DNA of 64,000 nucleotides. Origin: an uncultured Campylobacter sp. Its GTDB lineage: Bacteria > Campylobacterota > Campylobacteria > Campylobacterales > Campylobacteraceae. Positions 44,290-53,707 of the stretch are shown here, in pieces; positions within the stretch are counted from its first letter, which is position 1, and each line of letters starts with the position of its first letter. The translations under genes and the position numbers were made by a program. The DNA lies in contig NZ_CAJPRT010000010.1 in assembly GCF_905373215.1 (NCBI RefSeq), positions 3,624 to 67,623 on the forward strand. The letters run 5' to 3'. The notes under the pieces were generated by a model. That model had not been told where the DNA came from. It did no database searches and was given only the letters and a program-made list of their open reading frames with translations.

Positions 44290-46038
44290 ATGACGAAGAT
44301 TGAAGAGCAGATCGTTGCGATTTTAATACGAAACAATATCCTTACTAGCACCGTTGTTCCGGAAATCAAGGACAAGATGGATATCGGTTTGACGCTAGGC
44401 GAGGTTTTAGTCGGAGATAACTATCTAAGTCAGGATGATTTTTGCTCGATTTTAGTTGAGTTATACAAGCGTCGTCAGATAGAATTTGACGATATAAGCG
44501 AAAAATTTTCGATGGATCCGAAGGAATTTTTGCAAATTCTAGCCAAGAAGATGAATCTGTCGTATATGAATTTGGACGATATCGACATAGACTTCAGGCT
44601 ATCGGAACGCACTCCTACCGCACAGCTTAAAAGATACGGCGTGATACCGGTTAAAGCGGATGATCTGAATATTTACGTTGCTTTTTCTGATCCGTTTAAT
44701 CTTGAGTCGCAAGATAAAGCGCAGGCTATGTTTAGCAAACAGCTGCTTAAAATCGTAGTAGCCGATCCAAATCAGGTAAATAAATATCTATCTAAGCTTG
44801 AGCTTTCAGAGAGCATTAAAGGGCTCGTAGCAGAGATCCGCAAAGAGCTTGCCAACACCGGCGGTAGCGGAAGCAGCGATGATACCTCGGCGATTTTAAA
44901 GCTCATTGAGATGATAATCAGCCAGTCTATTAAGATGCGCGGTAGCGATATTCACATCGAGCCTACCGAGAATAACTGCGTCGTGCGTACCAGAATCGAC
45001 GGAATGCTCGCTGAAATTTTTATCTTTGATAAGGATATCTATCCGCCGCTAGTAAGCCGATTGAAGCTACTTTCGAATATGGATATCGCCGAGCGCCGCA
45101 AGCCGCAGGACGGCAGGTTTAGTATGAAAATTTCAAGTCGCGAATATGACTTTCGTATCTCGACGCTGCCTATTATCAACGGCGAATCTACCGTTATGCG
45201 TATCCTAGATAAATCCAAGGTTATCATCAGCCTGGAAAAGCTCGGTATGCACCCTGATAGCTTTAAGAAATTTAATAACGCTATGAAGGCTCCATATGGT
45301 ATTATCTTGGTTACCGGACCTACAGGAAGCGGTAAATCTACGACGCTATATGCGGCGCTAAACGATATTAAAAATATCGATACAAAGGTCATTACCGTAG
45401 AAGATCCGGTAGAGTATCAAGTAAATTTAATCCAACAAGTCCAAGTTAACGAAAAAGCGGGTCTTACCTTCGCTTCAGCACTGCGCTCAATCTTAAGACA
45501 AGACCCCGACATCATAATGATCGGTGAGATACGTGATCAAGAGACCCTTAGAATTGCGATCCAAGCCGCTCTTACGGGACACTTGGTTTTCTCGACCCTA
45601 CACACCAACGACGCTGTTAGTGCGATCCCGCGAATAGTGGATATGGGTATCGAAGCCTATCTCATAAGTGGTGCACTGATTGCGGTAGAGGCGCAGCGTC
45701 TCGTGCGAAAGCTTTGCCCGCACTGCAAGCAGCCTACGAATCTGCCTAAATCGATGCTTGATCAGCTGAAAGAATTCTTACCTGAAAAATACACGTTTTT
45801 TAAGGCTGTGGGTTGTGATCAATGCGGTCAGACGGGCTACATGGGGCGTGAGATGATTAGTGAAATTTTACCTATTACCGATAAAATGCAGAGCTTGATC
45901 GCTAACGGTGGCTCAAAGGACGATATGAGAGCCTTAGCGAAGGAGGAGGGATTTATAGATATGTTTGAAGACGGTGTTATACGTGCTGCGCGCGGAGTAA
46001 CTAGTATAGAAGAAATTTATAGGGTGGCTAAACAATGA
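44290..46038 (+). CDS. ctsE: Type II secretion/type IV pilus assembly ATPase (GspE/PilB, CtsE)
   Basis: About 582 residues from ATG 44290; GTG 44281, overlapping the previous stop, is an alternative. An N-terminal T2SSE domain (about 30-160) is followed by an ATPase core with GPTGSGKSTTLYAA, the Asp box, Walker B DPDIIMIGEIRDQET, the His box LHTNDAVSAIPR and two CxxC pairs (CPHCK, CDQCG) that bind zinc. It drives pseudopilus assembly for DNA uptake. Same order as CtsP-CtsE in C. jejuni. Confidence 0.92.
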   Translation: MTKIEEQIVAILIRNNILTSTVVPEIKDKMDIGLTLGEVLVGDNYLSQDDFCSILVELYKRRQIEFDDISEKFSMDPKEFLQILAKKMNLSYMNLDDIDIDFRLSERTPTAQLKRYGVIPVKADDLNIYVAFSDPFNLESQDKAQAMFSKQLLKIVVADPNQVNKYLSKLELSESIKGLVAEIRKELANTGGSGSSDDTSAILKLIEMIISQSIKMRGSDIHIEPTENNCVVRTRIDGMLAEIFIFDKDIYPPLVSRLKLLSNMDIAERRKPQDGRFSMKISSREYDFRISTLPIINGESTVMRILDKSKVIISLEKLGMHPDSFKKFNNAMKAPYGIILVTGPTGSGKSTTLYAALNDIKNIDTKVITVEDPVEYQVNLIQQVQVNEKAGLTFASALRSILRQDPDIIMIGEIRDQETLRIAIQAALTGHLVFSTLHTNDAVSAIPRIVDMGIEAYLISGALIAVEAQRLVRKLCPHCKQPTNLPKSMLDQLKEFLPEKYTFFKAVGCDQCGQTGYMGREMISEILPITDKMQSLIANGGSKDDMRALAKEEGFIDMFEDGVIRAARGVTSIEEIYRVAKQ

Positions 46039-47279
46039 AAAAGCAATTAGAAGTTGAATACAACGCCAAGGGCGCAAGAAGAAAGATGTTTTTGCAAGCC
46101 AGCGATAAGGTGCAAGCAAACAACCTCATGAAGCAGCGCGTAGGCGGGACAATCGTAAAAAGGGGTGAAACCCAAGTCGTAGCCAATACGGGCGGCGATT
46201 TTAAGGCGCAGATTTCGCGTATGCTGGGTGGAAGCGGAAGAGTTAGAACGCTGCCGTTAGTAGCGTCGATCCGTCAGCTTTCGGTTATGACAAATGCCGG
46301 AATTTCAATTCACGACTCGATCAAAGAGGTCGCGAGGGCGGCAGAGGATAAGACTCTAAAAGAAATTTTTAGTGCTATGAACGATGATCTTAATGCAGGT
46401 CTTAGCTTGACAGAGTCTACGGAGAAATTTAGAGGTCAGCTCGGTGATGTCGTCGTTGCGATGGTAAGTCTGGGCGAAGCTACCGGTAATATGGCAGAAT
46501 CTCTAGCCAAGCTTGCTGCTATGCTTCAAGAGCTTTGGGAAAACCAGCGTAAATTTAAAAAGGCGATGCGTTATCCGATGATACTTATGATCGTTATGGC
46601 GATTGCATTTTCGGTTTTGATGATGTATGTCGTGCCGAAATTCCGCGAGATTTTTGAGGATTTGGGCGCGGATCTGCCGCTGCCTACTAGAATTTTGCTC
46701 GGTATCGAAAGCACTCTTAATAATTATGGAATTTTTGTTTTAGCGGGCATCATAGGCACTATCATAGCTCTTAGATGGGCATATCGTAATAATCCTGAGT
46801 TTAAAAAGGGCTTTGACAAGACGATTTTAAAGGTCTATCTATTCGGTAAGATCATATTTTTCTCGACGATGTCGCGATTTATGCTTATTTTTACAGAGCT
46901 CGTGCGAGCGGGTATTCCTATTGCAGATGCGCTGGATACATCTGTTTTAATGGTGGATAATCATACTTTAAAAGAGAAACTCTCTACCGTTAAAATTGCC
47001 GTGCAGCAGGGCGTGAGCCTAACAGAGGCGTTTAACAATACCGGGCTTTATGAGAGTATGCTTATTCAGATGATCAGCGCGGGCGAGCAAGCCGGTAACC
47101 TCGATAAGATGCTTGGCAACGTCACGGATTATTATAAAGAGAAATTTGATGATATCATCGATAATATCTCAAGCTACGTAGAGCCGATCATGCTATTTTT
47201 TATGGCGGGCATGGTTCTTCTTTTGGCTCTGGGTATCTTCATGCCTATGTGGGATCTTGGCAAAGCCGTCAAGAGCTAA
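46035..47279 (+). CDS. ctsF: Type II secretion/type IV pilus inner-membrane platform protein (GspF/PilC, CtsF)
   Basis: A 414-residue polytopic protein with two T2SSF cytoplasmic domains (about 70-190 and 270-395) and three membrane helices (about 170-192, 218-240, 380-405). LSVMTNAGISIHDSI and LFTELVRAGIPIADALDTS are typical repeated motifs. ATG 46035 overlaps ctsE by 4 bases. Last gene of the operon, ended by a hairpin. Confidence 0.92.
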   Translation: MKKQLEVEYNAKGARRKMFLQASDKVQANNLMKQRVGGTIVKRGETQVVANTGGDFKAQISRMLGGSGRVRTLPLVASIRQLSVMTNAGISIHDSIKEVARAAEDKTLKEIFSAMNDDLNAGLSLTESTEKFRGQLGDVVVAMVSLGEATGNMAESLAKLAAMLQELWENQRKFKKAMRYPMILMIVMAIAFSVLMMYVVPKFREIFEDLGADLPLPTRILLGIESTLNNYGIFVLAGIIGTIIALRWAYRNNPEFKKGFDKTILKVYLFGKIIFFSTMSRFMLIFTELVRAGIPIADALDTSVLMVDNHTLKEKLSTVKIAVQQGVSLTEAFNNTGLYESMLIQMISAGEQAGNLDKMLGNVTDYYKEKFDDIIDNISSYVEPIMLFFMAGMVLLLALGIFMPMWDLGKAVKS

Positions 47280-47286
47280 CCTTTTT

Positions 47287-47316
47287 AATTCCGCGCCTGC
47301 GAGGGCGCGGAATTTT
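47287..47316 (+). terminator. Terminator of the cts-type operon
   Basis: AATTCCGCGCC (47287-47297), 6-base loop, GGCGCGGAATT (47304-47314), then TTATC. Perfect 11-bp stem, short T-tract. Confidence 0.7.
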
Positions 47317-47399
47317 ATCAAAGCATTAAAATTTCATCCTTCAAATAAAATTTTAACCTTCGTTTGGCTAAAATACCCCTTTAAATTTAAGGATCAATC

Positions 47400-49682
47400 A
47401 TAGTTAAAGAAGTATATTTTATCGTCATATCGGCTATCATAATATTTTTTGGGCTTGCTACTATTGCGCCCGATTCCGCGCTTGTAGGCAGCGCAGGCAA
47501 TGCCATCCGCTCGTTTAATACCCAGCTATTCGGCTATTTTGCATACATCTATCCGCTATTTTTGCTCGCCTTAGCATACGTAGCCTATAAGCATTTTCGC
47601 GGTTTTGACTTTAGATTTTTTGAGTTTAGCATCGGAGCCATTTTGCTATTTTTTACCATTTTGATGGTGCAGTCGAGTCTCTTTGGCGCTAGCGGCGGAG
47701 CAGTCGGTAGCTTCGCGGTGGACGGGCTTAGGCGAATGATTGGAAGCGTCGGCGTGTGGATTTTTAATATTACGATTTTTGTGCTTTCGCTAGTGCTCTT
47801 ATTTGAAGACCGTTTTACCGACATTATCAAAAACTGCTTTATTGGCTCAAGAGATGAAAGCTCGCAGGATGAAATTAGAGACGATTTTGCTAGCGATGCG
47901 GATGCGGCGCAAAGAGGCGGGCTTGCAAGGTATTCGTCTGCGAAAGGCTTGAGAGATGCGGAAAATTTTAACGCTTCGAATGACGCTTTGAGCGCAGAGG
48001 ACAATTCGGCGAAACAGAGTAATTTTATGGAGCAGGGCGCAAGCGGACGCGGTTTTGAAGGTGAGCGAAATTTACAAAATTTAAACGATACTTGCGAGTC
48101 TGAGCATAAGCAGAATTTTGGTGACGCGGAGGGTCCGCAGGCTTCCGCTGAACGCGAGCTTAAAATGCCGCAAAAGGGAAAGCCGAGCAGGCTAAAAAGG
48201 GTCGAGCGCCTAAGCGAGGTTGCCGAAAACAAAAGGCTTTTGGATCAGCTCGATAAGGGTAGAGTGGCTAAGCCCAAGGATTTTAAGCTGCCGCCGCTTG
48301 ATTTTTTAAACTTGCCGCCGAAAAAGAAAAGTAGCATCGACGAGAGCGAGATCGATCGTAAAATTTACGATCTGCTCGATAAGCTGCGTAAATTTAAGAT
48401 CGACGGCGACGTAGTGCGGACCTACTCGGGCCCTGTCGTTACGACCTTTGAGTTTCGCCCCGCCGCGCACATCAAGGTAAGTAAAATTCTAACGCTGCAA
48501 GATGATCTGGCGATGGCGCTTCGGGCGCAGACCATCCGCATCCAGGCGCCGGTTCCGGGCAAAGATGTCGTAGGTATCGAGATTCCTAATCAAAATATCG
48601 ACACGATCTATCTTCGCGAAATTTTAGAAAGCGACGTGTTTAAAAGCGCTTCCAGCTCGCTTACCATCGTGCTTGGCAAGGACATCGTGGGCCAGCCTTT
48701 CGTCACCGATCTTAAGAAGCTGCCGCACCTTCTCATCGCAGGCACCACCGGAAGCGGCAAGAGCGTGGGCATTAACGCCATGCTGCTTAGCCTTTTGTAT
48801 CGCAACTCGCCCAAGAGCCTGCGTCTCATAATGATCGATCCGAAGATGCTTGAGTTTAGTATCTACAACGATATCCCGCACCTGCTGACGCCCGTCATCA
48901 CGCAGCCTAAGCAGGCGATCATCGCGCTAAGCAACCTTGTCGCCGAGATGGAGCAGCGCTACTCGCTCATGGCGCAAAACAGGACGAAAAACATCGACAA
49001 CTACAACGAAAAGATGCTGCGCGAGGGAGGTGAAATTTTGCCTTACATCGTCGTTATCATCGACGAGCTCGCGGATCTAATGATGACGAGCGGCAAGGAC
49101 GTGGAGCACTACATCGCGCGTCTGGCGCAGATGGCGCGCGCCAGCGGCATCCATCTCATCGTGGCGACGCAGCGCCCAAGCGTGGATGTCGTCACGGGGC
49201 TGATAAAGGCAAATCTGCCTAGCCGTATCAGCTTCCGAGTGGGCTCAAAGGTCGATAGCAAGGTGATTTTGGATCAGATGGGCGCGGACAGCCTGCTCGG
49301 GCGGGGTGATATGCTCTTTACGCCGCCTACCGCGCCGGGGCTCATCCGCCTGCACGCACCGTTTACGACCGAGAATGAGATCAACAAGATCGCGGAATTT
49401 TTAAAGGCGCAAGAAAGCGTCGTTTATGACGAGCGATTTTTGATCGAAAACGAGGGCACCAAGCAAGAAGGCGGCATAATCAATCCGCAAAATATCGTGC
49501 TTGACGAGCTTTACGACGAGGCGAAGGCGATTGTTTTGGAGGAGGAGAAGACCTCGATCAGCTACCTGCAGCGCCGCTTGCGTATCGGATACAATCGCGC
49601 CGCGACGATCATCGAGCAGCTCGAGCAGATGGGTGTTTTAAGCGAGATCAACACCAAAGGCCAGCGCGACATAATCAAGTAA
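47400..49682 (+). CDS. ftsK: DNA translocase FtsK (non-canonical start)
   Basis: Couples chromosome segregation to division. Four N-terminal membrane helices (about 5-25, 45-60, 70-90, 115-140), an acidic/Ser/Asn linker, then the motor with Walker A GTTGSGKSVG (near 448), Walker B YIVVIIDELADLMM and a C-terminal gamma winged helix (SISYLQRRLRIGYNRAATII). The frame extends upstream of the first usable codon (TTG 47562) through the complete first helix up to ATA 47400, where AAGGA sits 6 bases away and a stop TAA ends the frame at 47388. There is no ATG, GTG or TTG in between, so the start is either ATA or the annotated TTG would delete the first helix. Confidence 0.85.
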   Translation: MVKEVYFIVISAIIIFFGLATIAPDSALVGSAGNAIRSFNTQLFGYFAYIYPLFLLALAYVAYKHFRGFDFRFFEFSIGAILLFFTILMVQSSLFGASGGAVGSFAVDGLRRMIGSVGVWIFNITIFVLSLVLLFEDRFTDIIKNCFIGSRDESSQDEIRDDFASDADAAQRGGLARYSSAKGLRDAENFNASNDALSAEDNSAKQSNFMEQGASGRGFEGERNLQNLNDTCESEHKQNFGDAEGPQASAERELKMPQKGKPSRLKRVERLSEVAENKRLLDQLDKGRVAKPKDFKLPPLDFLNLPPKKKSSIDESEIDRKIYDLLDKLRKFKIDGDVVRTYSGPVVTTFEFRPAAHIKVSKILTLQDDLAMALRAQTIRIQAPVPGKDVVGIEIPNQNIDTIYLREILESDVFKSASSSLTIVLGKDIVGQPFVTDLKKLPHLLIAGTTGSGKSVGINAMLLSLLYRNSPKSLRLIMIDPKMLEFSIYNDIPHLLTPVITQPKQAIIALSNLVAEMEQRYSLMAQNRTKNIDNYNEKMLREGGEILPYIVVIIDELADLMMTSGKDVEHYIARLAQMARASGIHLIVATQRPSVDVVTGLIKANLPSRISFRVGSKVDSKVILDQMGADSLLGRGDMLFTPPTAPGLIRLHAPFTTENEINKIAEFLKAQESVVYDERFLIENEGTKQEGGIINPQNIVLDELYDEAKAIVLEEEKTSISYLQRRLRIGYNRAATIIEQLEQMGVLSEINTKGQRDIIK

Positions 49683-49709
49683 ATTTAAAATTTCGATGAA
49701 ATTTAAGCG

Positions 49710-49860
49710 GCGAAATTTTAAAATTTATTAGACTTACGGCGTCGGAATTTTAAAATTTAATCGATCTGCGTTGGTGAAATTTTAAAATTTATCGGATATG
49801 AAGCGGTGGAGTTTTAAAATTTTTTGATCTACATGGCGGATTTTAAATTTTAAAATTTGC
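49710..49860. repeat. Five units with palindromic TTTTAAAA core, about 30-33 bp period
   Basis: Each unit has a G-rich lead (GGCG, GGCGTCG, TTGGTG, GCGGTGG, GGCGG) followed by AATTTTAAAATTT and a variable 8-12 bases. The same unit occurs at 36748-36812. Confidence 0.65.
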
Positions 49861-50657
49861 GCGTTCTACAGTTCGCGCTGTGCCTCTGTGGCTGCGGAAA
49901 GGCGGATGGTTTTATACGGATGCGAGGATGTGATCAAAGTTTTGCGGTATGGCAGGCACTTCAAGTAGTGCTCGGTGGATGTGAACAGCGTGTTTTGCAG
50001 CTTGCGTTTGTGGCGTGCTCGCTGTCTAAATTTATAAGGTGTAGTTTAATTGCGCGCTGTGTTCTTGGCGCCAAATTTTAATCGCGGCGTGAAATTTTAG
50101 AGCGCAAGCGGAAAAAGTTGTTGCAGACTTGGCTTGCGGCGCGCGAGTACATGAGTAAAAAGTTCGTTGTGTGCTGAAGGTTAGTAGCGAAGTATTGCGG
50201 TTGTGCGTGGCGACCGACGTGCGGCACGAGTGCTCGCGCTGCACACTAAAAGTCGTTGTGTCGCAATCCGCTCGACCAAAAGCTGTTTGGCGCGCAGTGT
50301 TTTGTCGGGCGTGTTTCGTAGTGCGGCTGCATATGGCATGTTTTGCGAGCGAGTGCTTACATGCTCTGCGGCGTAAAATTTTAGAACGGAAAATTTATCG
50401 CCGTACGCATAAATTTAATAAAATTTGCGACGTAGCGGCGAATAAATTTAAAACGAAATTTCGTACCGCCTGCGGTACAAGCGCGTTTTACGGCGAAGTC
50501 GCTTATTGTAAGATGCGGTGCGTTTTACGTTGTCCGTGCGCTGAAAATCGATCGGCATGCGAGCGTGTTTGTAACGATGTTACAGCGTAAAATTTTGCAG
50601 CTACCGCGCGCTATTCGTGCACGATTTTGCACGGTTGCGGTTTGTGACCGTGCTATC

Positions 50658-50981
50658 GCGTGCCGAAAGCCGCCGCGATACGCCTGCCAGAGTAGAATGT
50701 ACCCGCCTGTGTATTAAAAGATAGTGCGAGGTTGCGCTCTACGGCGTGGTAGCGTGTCGAAAGGCTGCGCGATACGCGAGAGCAAAATGCACACTTAAAA
50801 AGCGGCGTAGATTGCGCTTCGCGGCGCTCTATCCGTAGCGTGCGTCAAAAGTCGCCGCGATACGCTAGAATAGAATGTGTGCAATGCACACTTGCGGGAT
50901 AACGAGCGATCGTACCTTATGGCGTGCTACTCCGCAGCGTGCGCCGCAAAGCCGCCTTATGTGCGAGAATAAAATTCGCGC
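50658..50981. repeat. Four degenerate ~45-bp repeats spaced 86-99 bp
   Basis: Copies begin at 50658, 50752, 50838 and 50937, each GCGTG, a CGAAAG/CAAAAG/GCAAAG segment, a CGCGATACGC-like segment and AGA/GAATAGAATGT-like end. Copies 1-3 are closest (GATACGC shared); copy 4 is more diverged (TTATGTGCGAG). Confidence 0.65.
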
Positions 50982-51010
50982 CGCGCGTCAAAGACGCACG
51001 ATCGTGCTGC

Positions 51011-51069
51011 GTGCCAAAAGACAATGCGCGATCGCGCCGTACACCAAAAGACGATGCGCGATCGGCGCC
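51011..51069. repeat. Two ~30-bp direct repeats
   Basis: GTGCCAAAAGACAATGCGCG and GTACACCAAAAGACGATG are followed in each by CGCGATCG and GCGCC; units of 28 and 31 bases (51011-51038, 51039-51069). A weaker third copy precedes at about 50985. Confidence 0.65.
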
Positions 51070-51166
51070 GTGCGCCGCGGGCGCGATGCGAGGTTTGAGC
51101 CTTGCGCGGCAGACGAAGCATGCACGGCGCACGTAAATGCGAATAAATTTTAAAACGGAGAGATGA

Positions 51167-52327
51167 TTGAAAACCGATAAATGGCTATATTACTTCACCT
51201 GCGCGCTCATTACGATTGGCATGATATTTTCGCTGTCACTGAGCTCATATACGGTGCTTCTGCTGGGTGCTACGCCACTGCATTTTTTTTATCGTCAGTG
51301 CGCGGTGGGGATCGCCTGCATCGCGGTGATGTGGATCGTCTCGCGCGCCGATCCCGATAAATGCCTAACGCCAGTGTGCATGTCGCTTTTTGCGATAATG
51401 GGGATTTTGATGCTCGCGATGGGCTTTTTGCCCAAATCCCTGGTCGCCGACGTAAACGGCGCAGCGCGCTGGATCAGACTGCCGTTTTTTAACCTCGCGC
51501 CGGTGGAATTTTTCAAGGTGGGCTTCATCTACTTTTTGGCGTGGAGCTTCTCGCGCAAGCTCGATCACTCCAAAAAAAGCATCGGGCGCGAGATCGCGAC
51601 GCTGCTTCCATACGTAGCGCTTTTCGGCTTTGTGGTGATCCTAGTCGCCATCGTGCAAAACGATCTGGGGCAGGTCGCGGTACTGGGGCTTACGATGATT
51701 TTTATGTCGCTTTTTGCGGGCACGAGCTTCAAGCTCATCGGCTTTAGCTTTATGGGGATTTTGGGGCTTGCTTACGTTTTTATCGTCACGAGCGCGCACA
51801 GGGTCGATCGCGTGCGCTCGTGGTGGGGCGGCGTGCAGGATTTCGTGCTGTCGTTTATGTCGCCGGAGACTGCCGCGGGGCTGCGTATAGAGGATGCTAG
51901 CGCGCCGTATCAGGTCGGACACTCGCTAAATGCGATAAACAATGGCGAGTTTTTCGGGCAGGGGCTTGGGCTGGGAAGCTTTAAGCTCGGCTATCTGAGC
52001 GAGGTACATACCGACTTCGTGCTCGCAGGTATCGCCGAGGAGTGGGGATTTATCGGGATTTTGCTCATCGTGGCGCTATTTTATGCGATGCTCTTTCGCA
52101 TCTTTCAGACCGCGAGCAAGTCGCCGAATAACGTAAATTTCCTCTTTTGCCTGGGTATCGGCTTTATGTTTTTCTTTTCGTTCATTATCAATTCCTACGG
52201 CATCACGTCGATCTCGCCGGTAAAGGGCATCGCCGTGCCGTTTCTAAGTTACGGCGGCAGCCATCTGCTCGCGGCGTCGTTTGCGGTGGGGCTCGTTTTG
52301 ATGGCGTCGAAAAGGGCGAAATTTTAA
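51167..52327 (+). CDS. ftsW: Cell-division SEDS protein FtsW
   Basis: A 386-residue septal peptidoglycan glycosyltransferase of the SEDS family with nine to ten membrane helices. NGAARWIRLPFFNLAPVEFFK, QNDLGQVAVLG and the C-terminal SPVKGIAVPFLSYGGSHL are family hallmarks. Start is TTG 51167 (GGAG 6 bases upstream); the ATG at 51163 is out of frame. murG follows, as in C. jejuni, so FtsW rather than RodA is favoured. Confidence 0.88.
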   Translation: MKTDKWLYYFTCALITIGMIFSLSLSSYTVLLLGATPLHFFYRQCAVGIACIAVMWIVSRADPDKCLTPVCMSLFAIMGILMLAMGFLPKSLVADVNGAARWIRLPFFNLAPVEFFKVGFIYFLAWSFSRKLDHSKKSIGREIATLLPYVALFGFVVILVAIVQNDLGQVAVLGLTMIFMSLFAGTSFKLIGFSFMGILGLAYVFIVTSAHRVDRVRSWWGGVQDFVLSFMSPETAAGLRIEDASAPYQVGHSLNAINNGEFFGQGLGLGSFKLGYLSEVHTDFVLAGIAEEWGFIGILLIVALFYAMLFRIFQTASKSPNNVNFLFCLGIGFMFFFSFIINSYGITSISPVKGIAVPFLSYGGSHLLAASFAVGLVLMASKRAKF

Positions 52328-52462
52328 AGCTTTTGCGGGCTTTAGGAGAGCGCGATTTAAATTTAGGCGTAAATTTAGAGCCGAATTGCGCTTAAAATTC
52401 TACGCCGAAGCGCGCCGAAGCTTAAATTTAAGCGCGAAATTTTATAAATTTAAAGGAAAAGT

Positions 52463-53476
52463 ATGGTCATAGCAATCAGCGGCGGCGGTACCGGCGGCCA
52501 TCTGATAATCGCTAAAAATTTAGCCGCCCATCTTGCGAAGCAGGGCATCAGGGCGATCTTCATTGGCTCAAACCGCGGGCAGGATCGCGCGTGGTTTGAG
52601 GGTAGCGAGCTTTTCGCGCGCACCTATTTTCTGCAAAGCTCGGGCGTCATCGATAAAAAGGGATTTGCCAAGCTAGCCTCGCTGCTAAATATCCTGCGCC
52701 TTTCGCTTACGGCGCGTAAAATTTTAAAGCAAAACGGCGTCCGCGCGCTCATCAGTGTGGGCGGATACAGCTCGGCGCCCGCATCCATCGCGGCGATCCT
52801 TTCTGGCGTGCCGTTTTTTATCCATGAGCAAAACGCCGTTTGCGGACGGCTCAACCGCCTGCTAAGGCCCTTTGCGCGCGCGTTTTACAGCTCCTATGAA
52901 AAGCCCGCGTTCGCTTATCCGATCGCGGATATTTTTTTCGAGACGGCGCGGCCGCGCACGGCGCTTAAGAGGGTCATCTTTTTGGGCGGCTCGCAGGGAG
53001 CGAGCTTTATCAACTCGCTTGCCGTGGAGCTTGCACCTAAGCTCTTGAGCCTCGGCTACGGCGTGATCCATCAGTGCGGCGAGCGCGAGTTTGAGCGCAT
53101 CTCGCAGATCTACGCGCAGCAGGGCCTTGACGTGCAACTCGTGGGCTTTTGCAAAAACATGCACGAGCTCATCGCAAGCGCCGATCTTTGTGTCGGACGC
53201 AGCGGCGCCAGCACGCTGTGGGAGCTCTGTGCAAACGGTCTGCCTGCGATATTCGTGCCGTTTCCGTTCGCGGCGGCGGATCATCAGTTTTACAATGCGA
53301 AATTTCTTAAAGAGCGCGGACTTTGCGAAATCGTGCGTCAGCAGGACGCAAGCGGCGAGCGGATATTAGGCTTGATTGAGAGCTTCGACGTGGCGCGCGC
53401 GAGCAAAGGGCTGCTTGAGCTTGCGGATCGAAACGGCGCACAAGCGATAATTGACGACGTAATGAGTAAAATTTAA
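52463..53476 (+). CDS. murG: UDP-GlcNAc:lipid I transferase MurG
   Basis: Adds GlcNAc to lipid I to make lipid II at the inner membrane. A 337-residue GT-B protein: SGGGTGGHLIIAKNLA, VGGYSSAPASIAA, HEQNAVCGRLNRLL, LGGSQGASFINSLA, and the donor site SGASTLWELCANGLPAIFVPFPFA. AAAGGAAAAG upstream of ATG 52463. Confidence 0.96.
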   Translation: MVIAISGGGTGGHLIIAKNLAAHLAKQGIRAIFIGSNRGQDRAWFEGSELFARTYFLQSSGVIDKKGFAKLASLLNILRLSLTARKILKQNGVRALISVGGYSSAPASIAAILSGVPFFIHEQNAVCGRLNRLLRPFARAFYSSYEKPAFAYPIADIFFETARPRTALKRVIFLGGSQGASFINSLAVELAPKLLSLGYGVIHQCGEREFERISQIYAQQGLDVQLVGFCKNMHELIASADLCVGRSGASTLWELCANGLPAIFVPFPFAAADHQFYNAKFLKERGLCEIVRQQDASGERILGLIESFDVARASKGLLELADRNGAQAIIDDVMSKI

Positions 53477-53707
53477 AAGCGCGCCGGACAGTATGAGCTC
53501 GCGTAAATTTAAGGCGATCTCTGCGCGAGGCTTTAAATTTATTAAACCGATTAAATTTTACTTTTTATGTTTGTGTAAATTTGGCGCGGCGCTTGGGTTT
53601 GAGCAAAAATTTAAAATTTGTATGCTTGCTGAGCAAAGGACATCTTTTGATTTGCGCAAATTTAAACCCGCAAGCGCAATGCGCAAAAGTGCATTTGAGC
53701 CGTAAAA

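Larger units (their letters stand above)
49683..51166. other. 1484-base ftsK-ftsW spacer made of degenerate repeats
   Basis: Longest gene-free stretch of the window. It starts with about five TTTTAAAA-core units (49710-49860), contains Cys/Arg-rich chance frames and ends with a four-copy ~45-bp repeat (50658-50981) and a shorter repeat (51011-51069). No RNA recognised. Confidence 0.55.

Noticed and set aside
50171..50590. 139-codon frame in the ftsK-ftsW spacer as a Cys-rich protein
   Set aside because: Composition (many Cys, Arg, Val, Ala) is what the surrounding GTGCG-rich repeats give by chance; no Shine-Dalgarno and no domain.
49710..51069. CRISPR array
   Set aside because: Repeats are degenerate, units differ in length and there are no uniform spacers or cas genes.
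50875..51153. 92-codon frame just before ftsW
   Set aside because: Falls in the repeat array, Arg/Cys/Ala-rich in all three frames.
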